Shown: piece after piece, positions 6,244 through 9,917 of the stretch | Layout: every line of letters starts with the position of its first letter | Numbering within the stretch: position 1 is the stretch's first letter | Assembly (NCBI GenBank): GCA_025360285.1 | Contig: JANYCM010000396.1 | Span: 1-9,917 of the forward strand | From: Sphingomonadales bacterium | GTDB taxonomy: Bacteria; Pseudomonadota; Alphaproteobacteria; Sphingomonadales; Sphingomonadaceae | Length of the DNA stretch: 9,917 bases | Reading direction: 5' to 3' | The notes under the pieces: model-generated | Database searches by the model: none | What the model was told of the DNA's origin: nothing | Seen by the model: the letters and a program-made list of their open reading frames with translations, nothing else | Made by a program: the position numbers and the translations under genes

Positions 6244-6621
6244 CTAGCGCACCAGCATCGGCCCCAGGGGCCGTCCGCCGAACAGATGCACATGCAGATG
6301 CGGCACTTCCTGATGCGCATCAAGCCCGGCATTGGCGAGCAGGCGATAGCCCGGTTCCTCCAGCGCCAATTGCCGCGCCACGGCACCAACGGCCCGCACA
6401 AAACCGGCAATTTCGGCATCGGGCGCCAGCGCCGAAAAATCCGCCCAGCTGATATAGGCGCCGCGCGGGATCACCAGCACATGCACCGGTGCCTGCGGGT
6501 TGATATCATGAAAGGCGATCGCCCATTGGTCTTCATAGACGCGCTTTGACGGTATCTCGCCGCGCAGGATGCGGGCGAAGATATTGCTGTCGTCATAGGT
6601 TCCGGTGGCGGCCACTGGCAT
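6244..6621 (-). CDS. HIT-family (HinT-like) nucleotide hydrolase
   Basis: This 125-residue histidine-triad protein is probably a purine nucleoside phosphoramidase, or a related hydrolase of aminoacyl-AMP, active in the cytoplasm. It has the N-terminal DDSNIFARILRGEIPSKRVYE (10-30), DINPQAPVHVLVIPR (39-53), NAG (97-99) and the triad HLHVHLFGG (H108, H110, H112), ending GRPLGPMLVR as in E. coli HinT. H110 or H112 would supply the nucleophile; by family convention it is the middle histidine. AGGGAG (6629-6634) lies seven bases before the ATG at 6621, which decides the start. The frame extends upstream to 6702 but those residues have no family similarity. It converges with the DUF1453 gene and is divergent from the methyltransferase gene. 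Confidence 0.93.
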   Translation of the reverse strand: MPVAATGTYDDSNIFARILRGEIPSKRVYEDQWAIAFHDINPQAPVHVLVIPRGAYISWADFSALAPDAEIAGFVRAVGAVARQLALEEPGYRLLANAGLDAHQEVPHLHVHLFGGRPLGPMLVR

Positions 6622-6663
6622 GGTTTTTCTCCCTCGCCGCTGATTAGCACTGCGTCCGCTGCC

Positions 6664-6719
6664 GACAAAAGGGCCTGGTGCCACTCGTCTCAGCTTCGCC
6701 AAGCTTCGATGACAAAAGG
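6664..6719. repeat. Two nested direct repeats in the HIT/methyltransferase divergent region
   Basis: GACAAAAGG occurs at 6664-6672 and again at 6711-6719. Between them AGCTTCG occurs at 6692-6698 and 6702-6708, exactly 10 bases apart, one helical turn. The region lies between two divergent start codons (6621 and 6810). Such repeats could be operator half-sites for the restriction-modification genes, whose expression usually needs tight control. No known controller box was recognised. Confidence 0.3.
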
Positions 6720-6755
6720 ATATGTCCGAAATGATGCTGTTTGATCTTTCCGCGC

Positions 6756-6784
6756 TTGTACACTCGGCATTTTCCTGCTAGCTT
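6756..6784 (+). promoter_or_regulatory. Possible promoter of the methyltransferase gene
   Basis: TTGTAC (6756-6761), 17 bases, then TAGCTT (6779-6784) preceded by a TGC extended -10 element. The match is moderate. The expected start point (about 6791) leaves a leader of about 19 bases holding AGGA (6800-6803), six bases before the ATG at 6810. Confidence 0.3.
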
Positions 6785-6809
6785 GAAGATCGGCAACATA
6801 GGAAGCAAC

Positions 6810-8048
6810 ATGTCTCGATCCGCATTGGCGAACCCGCTGCCGCTTTTTGACGCGCCGGTTCTGAGGCAAGACATTTTGGCCGATATTTTGTCCTTTGCGG
6901 GTGAAGGCCGCGCGACGATTTTGCGCCTCCAGGATGGCATACCCTATTTTTTCAATGAGTTCTGGACGGCGAGGCAACGGCAGGGCCACTCGCTACACGA
7001 AGTCAGTTACCGTGCTTGCTTCAAGGCGCAACTGCCGGAATTTTTCATCGCGCGGCTGACCAAGCCTGGGGATGCCGTTCATGACCCTTTCATGGGCCGG
7101 GGGACAACGCCGGTGCAGGCTGCACTTATGGGTCGGCGTCCCGTCGGCAATGATATCAATCCGCTTTCAATCTTGCTCGCGCGACCGCGCTTCAGGCCCC
7201 CGACAGTGGCAGATGTAGCGGCACGTTTGCGCACCATCCCCTGGCAATCGGGGCAGCCGGGCCCTGCCGATCTGCATGCCTTCTACCACCCCGAAACGCT
7301 TTCGCATCTCATGGCGCTGCGCGAATGGCTGCTGGAACGCGCACCATTGGAAAGGGCTGACCCTGATCCGGTCGATGACTGGATCCGCATGGTTGCCATC
7401 AACCGACTTAGCGGCCACTCGCCGGGCTTTTTTTCCGGGCGCTCGATGCCACCCAATCAGGCGGTCTCGGTAAAATCGCAGGAACGCATCAACGCCAAAC
7501 TTGGCTTGTCGCCGCCAAAGCGCGATGTCGCCTCGGTCATAGTCAAAAAGACACGGACATTGTTGGCCGACGGCGTGCCGCCTTTGCATCCGCCGGCTTT
7601 GCTTTTGGCGGGTCCGGCGGCCAAGACCGCCATGATTGATGACGGCAGCGTCGCTCTGGTGGTCACGTCACCGCCGTTTCTTGATATCGTGCAATATGCC
7701 GCTGACAATTGGTTGCGCTGCTGGTTCGCCGGGATCGATATAGCAGCCGTTGAGATCGCGATGCACAAGGATGAAGCCACTTGGACTGCCATGGTGCACG
7801 AAACGCTTGCCGAACAGGCGCGGTTATTACGCTCGGGCGGGCATGTGGCGTTTGAAGTCGGGGAAGTGCGCGGCGGCAAGGTCTTGCTGGAAAAATTGGT
7901 CTGGGAGGCGGCTGCGGGTTTGCCATTTGAACGGCTTGGCGTTCTCATCAACGATCAGCAGTTCACCAAGACCGCCAATTGCTGGGGTGTTTCCAACAAT
8001 TCGGCGGGCACCAATACCAACCGAATCGTGCTTTTGCGCCGGCTTTGA
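6810..8048 (+). CDS. DNA methyltransferase (N4-cytosine or N6-adenine type), probable type II modification enzyme
   Basis: This 412-residue amino-methyltransferase probably protects host DNA from the partner encoded next to it. The SAM-binding motif DPFMGRGTT (92-100), with GNDINPLS (113-120) after it, lies near the N-terminus. The catalytic motif TSPPF (286-290) comes almost 200 residues later, followed by GGHVAFEVGEVR (343-354) and a distinctive FTKTANCWGVSNN (385-397). Motifs of this style usually occur in the reverse order (beta class: SPPY first, DPFxGSGT later), so this is an alpha-like or circularly permuted arrangement. The stretch 121-285 would hold the target recognition region. TSPPF favours N4-cytosine but does not exclude N6-adenine. 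The ATG at 6810 has AGGA six bases upstream; the longer TTG frame from 6741 is unlikely. Base composition is more A/T-rich than rne or cysG, suggesting acquisition. Confidence 0.88.
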   Translation: MSRSALANPLPLFDAPVLRQDILADILSFAGEGRATILRLQDGIPYFFNEFWTARQRQGHSLHEVSYRACFKAQLPEFFIARLTKPGDAVHDPFMGRGTTPVQAALMGRRPVGNDINPLSILLARPRFRPPTVADVAARLRTIPWQSGQPGPADLHAFYHPETLSHLMALREWLLERAPLERADPDPVDDWIRMVAINRLSGHSPGFFSGRSMPPNQAVSVKSQERINAKLGLSPPKRDVASVIVKKTRTLLADGVPPLHPPALLLAGPAAKTAMIDDGSVALVVTSPPFLDIVQYAADNWLRCWFAGIDIAAVEIAMHKDEATWTAMVHETLAEQARLLRSGGHVAFEVGEVRGGKVLLEKLVWEAAAGLPFERLGVLINDQQFTKTANCWGVSNNSAGTNTNRIVLLRRL

Positions 8049-8093
8049 GCCCAAGCGTTTGACAGCAGCGCGGGTACGCCGGCAAACTTGGGC
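8049..8093 (+). terminator. Hairpin between methyltransferase and putative endonuclease genes
   Basis: Starting at the first base after the methyltransferase stop, GCCCAAG-CG-TTTG (8049-8061) pairs with CAAACTTGGGC (8083-8093), giving 11 pairs with a 2-base bulge around a 21-base loop that contains GCG/CGC complementarity. No U-run follows, so it may be only a partial terminator or an RNA-processing or stabilising element. Its place suggests it could set endonuclease output relative to methyltransferase. That role is inference. Confidence 0.45.
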
Positions 8094-8130
8094 CGCGACC
8101 TAAATTTCTGGTCTTGGTGAGAACCGCTCC

Positions 8131-8607
8131 ATGCTGCCCCGCTTTACGATGACATGGGACGCCGAGGAATTGGCGCGCGCGTTCAAGGTTTCGGTTGAGG
8201 ATATTCGCGAATATCTCACCGACGGGCGCCGGGTCAGCTTCATTATCGAGCGACGTTTGAAATGGGAGCATGAAGGCTGGCAATTAGCGCCATCCGAGGG
8301 CGCCGGTTATGATTTGCAGGCGCCGGACGGCGGGCTCTGGGAAGTCCGATCGATAACCAGTGGCGGGGTCTATTTCAATCCGTCAAACCAGGTTGGCTCT
8401 GGCCGTGCCTTTGGTGAAGCGGGGTTCCTGGCCAAGCTCGCCAACATCAAGGGCTTCATTCTGAGTGATATCGTAGGCTTTCCCGAGGTCGATATTTTCG
8501 TCGTTCCGGTTGAACATGTTGTGCGCTGGTACCGCGGCGGAATGTTGGGCGCCAACGCTCGCGTGTCCCGCCGCGTATTCCTTGATCGGCTCGCCCCGCA
8601 ACTTTAG
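8131..8607 (+). CDS. Putative type II restriction endonuclease paired with the methyltransferase
   Basis: This is a 158-residue soluble protein of no family I can name with certainty. Residues 10-30 (DAEELARAFKVSVEDIREYLT) look like a helix-turn-helix, followed by DGRRVSFIIERRL. GYDLQAPDGGLWEVRS (59-74) has the spacing of a PD-(D/E)XK nuclease core (D61, E71) but with Arg73 where Lys is usual. Then come SGGVYFNPSNQVGSGRAF (77-94) and KGFILSDIVGFPEVDIFVVP (107-126), alternating strands fitting an alpha/beta nuclease fold. Its place 82 bases after a DNA methyltransferase on the same strand, its size and its low GC all support a restriction partner. GGTGAG (8117-8122) lies eight bases before this ATG; an ATG at 8149 has no ribosome site. 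Alternatives are a DNA-binding accessory or controller protein. The endonuclease call is context-led and untested. Confidence 0.6.
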   Translation: MLPRFTMTWDAEELARAFKVSVEDIREYLTDGRRVSFIIERRLKWEHEGWQLAPSEGAGYDLQAPDGGLWEVRSITSGGVYFNPSNQVGSGRAFGEAGFLAKLANIKGFILSDIVGFPEVDIFVVPVEHVVRWYRGGMLGANARVSRRVFLDRLAPQL

Positions 8608-8677
8608 TTTTGATAGCGCCGCGTTGATTTTCAGGCGCCGCTGGGAGCTCGTTCGCCGCTAGGAAAGCTATAAAAAG

Positions 8678-8707
8678 TTGACTTTTTTGCCAAAATGGTT
8701 ACATATT
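8678..8707 (+). promoter_or_regulatory. Probable rho promoter
   Basis: TTGACT (8678-8683), 18 bases, then CATATT (8702-8707): five of six and four of six matches to the sigma-70 boxes. The -35 box is embedded in an inverted repeat, AAAAAGT (8672-8678) and ACTTTTT (8681-8687), which could be bent DNA or an operator. Transcription from about 8714 would give a leader of roughly 260 bases ahead of the rho start codon. Confidence 0.45.
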
Positions 8708-8790
8708 CGGGGTTGGATGCTTTAGGGCCGACTGCGGTCGATAATAGCTATTTTTCGTAAACGCGAGCACGCGTGTGAATCGGCCGAAAT

Positions 8791-8808
8791 AGGAAAATAA
8801 GGAAAATA
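8791..8808 (+). repeat. Tandem 9-base repeat in the rho leader
   Basis: AGGAAAATA occurs twice back to back (8791-8799 and 8800-8808). Each copy contains a Shine-Dalgarno-like AGGA; the second is seven bases before a GTG (8811) that begins a three-codon frame (GTG TGC CCC TGA). Confidence 0.5.
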
Positions 8809-8975
8809 ACGTGTGCCCCTGACGCGATTGCGCCCAAAGCCACAGGACTTGACCATAGCCCCGGCCCCGCCTATCTGACCATCACCGCGCCGGTCCTCGT
8901 GCGCGGTTTCTCAGTCCCGCCATCGCTGGTTCCATACCCCCGACAGCGCCCGGACTCGCAACTGAAAAGACCCAC

Positions 8976-9917
8976 ATGCATCTTCATGATCTGAAGCGCA
9001 AAACCCCCGCCGAGCTGGTGGTGATGGCCGAAGAGCTCGGCATCGAAAACGCTTCGACCCTGCGCAAGCAGGACATTATCTTCGCCATTTTGAAGGCCAC
9101 GGCGGAAGCCGGCAATGAAATCACCGGCACCGGCACTATCGAGGTGATGCCCGATGGCTTTGGCTTCCTGCGCTCCGCCGACAGCAATTATCTCGCCGGG
9201 CCGGACGATGTTTATGTCACGCCGCAGATCGTCCGCAAATTTGGCCTCCGCACCGGCGATACCATCGAAGGCGAAATCCGCAGCCCCAAGGATGGCGAGC
9301 GCTATTTCGGCCTGGTGCGCGTCATCGCCATCAATTTCGATGATCCCGATGTCGTCCGCCACCGCGTCAATTTCGACAATCTGACGCCGCTGTATCCGGA
9401 CGAAAAGCTCAACCTGGATAACAATGACCCGACGATCAAGGACAAGACCGGGCGAGTGATCGACATCGTCGCGCCGCTCGGCAAGGGCCAGCGCTGCCTG
9501 ATCGTGGCGCCGCCGCGGGTGGGTAAAACCATGATGATGCAGAATATTGCGCGCAGCATCTCGGCGAACCACCCCGAAATCTATCTGATCGTCCTGTTGA
9601 TCGACGAACGCCCCGAAGAAGTCACCGACATGCAGCGCACGGTGAAGGGCGAAGTGATTTCCTCGACCTTTGATGAACCGGCGACGCGGCACGTCCAGAT
9701 CGCCGAAATGGTCATCGAAAAGGCCAAGCGCCTCGTTGAACACAAGCGCGACGTCGTCATCCTGCTCGACAATATCACCCGGCTGGGCCGCGCCTACAAC
9801 ACCGTCGTGCCGTCATCGGGCAAGGTGTTGACCGGCGGTGTCGATGCCAATGCGCTGCAACGCCCGAAGCGCTTCTTCGGCGCGGCGCGTAACATCGAGG
9901 AAGGCGGGTCGCTGACC
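8976..9917 (+). CDS. rho: Transcription termination factor Rho (runs off the right edge)
   Basis: Rho is the hexameric RNA-dependent ATPase/helicase that ends transcription at Rho-dependent sites. The first 314 residues of about 420 are present and the numbering matches E. coli Rho in the ATPase core. The N-terminal helical domain (1-45) is followed by the primary RNA-binding OSB fold with DGFGFLRS (60-67) and the usual YVTPQIVRKFGLRTGD segment. The ATPase core has P-loop APPRVGKT (178-185; K181 and A182 of E. coli replaced by Arg and Val), catalytic Glu211 in LIDERPEEV, Walker B ending at Asp265 (VILLDNITR) and the Q-loop VLTGGVDANALQRPKRFFGAARN (285-307 region). Asn266 replaces the usual Ser. 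No other in-frame start exists in the leader. The ribosome site is weak (GAAAAGA). Confidence 0.96.
   Translation, partial: MHLHDLKRKTPAELVVMAEELGIENASTLRKQDIIFAILKATAEAGNEITGTGTIEVMPDGFGFLRSADSNYLAGPDDVYVTPQIVRKFGLRTGDTIEGEIRSPKDGERYFGLVRVIAINFDDPDVVRHRVNFDNLTPLYPDEKLNLDNNDPTIKDKTGRVIDIVAPLGKGQRCLIVAPPRVGKTMMMQNIARSISANHPEIYLIVLLIDERPEEVTDMQRTVKGEVISSTFDEPATRHVQIAEMVIEKAKRLVEHKRDVVILLDNITRLGRAYNTVVPSSGKVLTGGVDANALQRPKRFFGAARNIEEGGSLT

Larger units (their letters stand above)
8608..8975 (+). other. Intergenic leader of rho: A/T-rich promoter part, then C-rich part
   Basis: These 368 bases between the putative endonuclease and rho hold no credible gene. The first half (about 8660-8810) is A/T-rich with the promoter candidate and a tandem repeat, plus the palindrome AATAGCTATT (8743-8752) next to a second possible -10 (GATAAT, 8740-8745). 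The second half, from about 8812 to the rho ATG, is dominated by C over G, with runs such as CCCCGGCCCCGCC and ATACCCCCGACAG. C-rich, poorly structured RNA is what Rho loads on, and rho is known to regulate itself by attenuation in its leader in E. coli, so this segment may serve the same purpose. Confidence 0.45.

Noticed and set aside
6741..6809. A 23-residue extension of the methyltransferase from a TTG codon
   Set aside because: The ATG at 6810 has a well-placed AGGA, and the extension covers the probable promoter.
8613..8640. GC-rich complementarity just after the putative endonuclease as a terminator
   Set aside because: Only about five contiguous pairs form and no U-run follows.
6622..8975. 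Mobile-element ends or target-site duplications bordering the restriction-modification pair
   Set aside because: Comparison of the two flanks by eye gave only an 8-base shared TCGCCGCT, which is expected by chance in this composition. No integrase, transposase or tRNA gene is present.
8871..9743. A 290-codon minus-strand frame opposite rho
   Set aside because: It is the mirror of the highly conserved rho gene. Its His/Asp/Ala-rich translation is a composition artefact.

Overview
The window is high-GC chromosomal DNA from an alphaproteobacterium, most likely of the Sphingomonadales. This rests on the protein families present: a DUF2849 gene between cobA and cysI, an RNase E with an acidic insert in its S1 domain and a terminal Gly-Trp-Trp motif, and a Rho of alphaproteobacterial type. 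No 16S or other marker gene is present, so the order-level call is an inference.

The left part is read on the minus strand. A sulfite-reduction operon runs cobA (siroheme methyltransferase), then a DUF2849 protein, then cysI (sulfite/nitrite reductase, cut by the window edge), with overlapping reading frames. Upstream of it, on the same strand, are rne (ribonuclease E, 847 residues) and then a gene for the dehydrogenase/ferrochelatase half of siroheme synthase. Siroheme synthesis is therefore split: uroporphyrinogen III methylation is encoded by cobA and the last two steps by a separate gene on the far side of rne. That separate gene still carries what looks like a decayed piece of the methyltransferase domain.

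In the middle, a CcdC/DUF1453-type membrane protein is read to the right from a near-consensus promoter so close to the start codon that its mRNA is probably leaderless. It converges, one base apart at the stop codons, on a HinT-like HIT-family hydrolase on the minus strand.

The right part is read on the plus strand. A DNA methyltransferase is followed by a small protein that looks like its partner restriction endonuclease. This pair is visibly richer in A/T than its neighbours and sits between housekeeping genes, so it is probably an acquired type II restriction-modification module. The methyltransferase has its motifs in an unusual order, the endonuclease candidate has an unusual catalytic motif, and a strong hairpin lies between the two. 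After a long A/T-rich then C-rich leader comes rho (transcription terminator Rho), cut by the right edge. Its ATPase core carries Asn at the position equivalent to the bicyclomycin-contacting Ser266 of E. coli.

The two gene-free stretches over 300 bases are the rne leader (4508-4885) and the rho leader (8608-8975). No tRNA, rRNA, CRISPR array or insertion sequence was seen.
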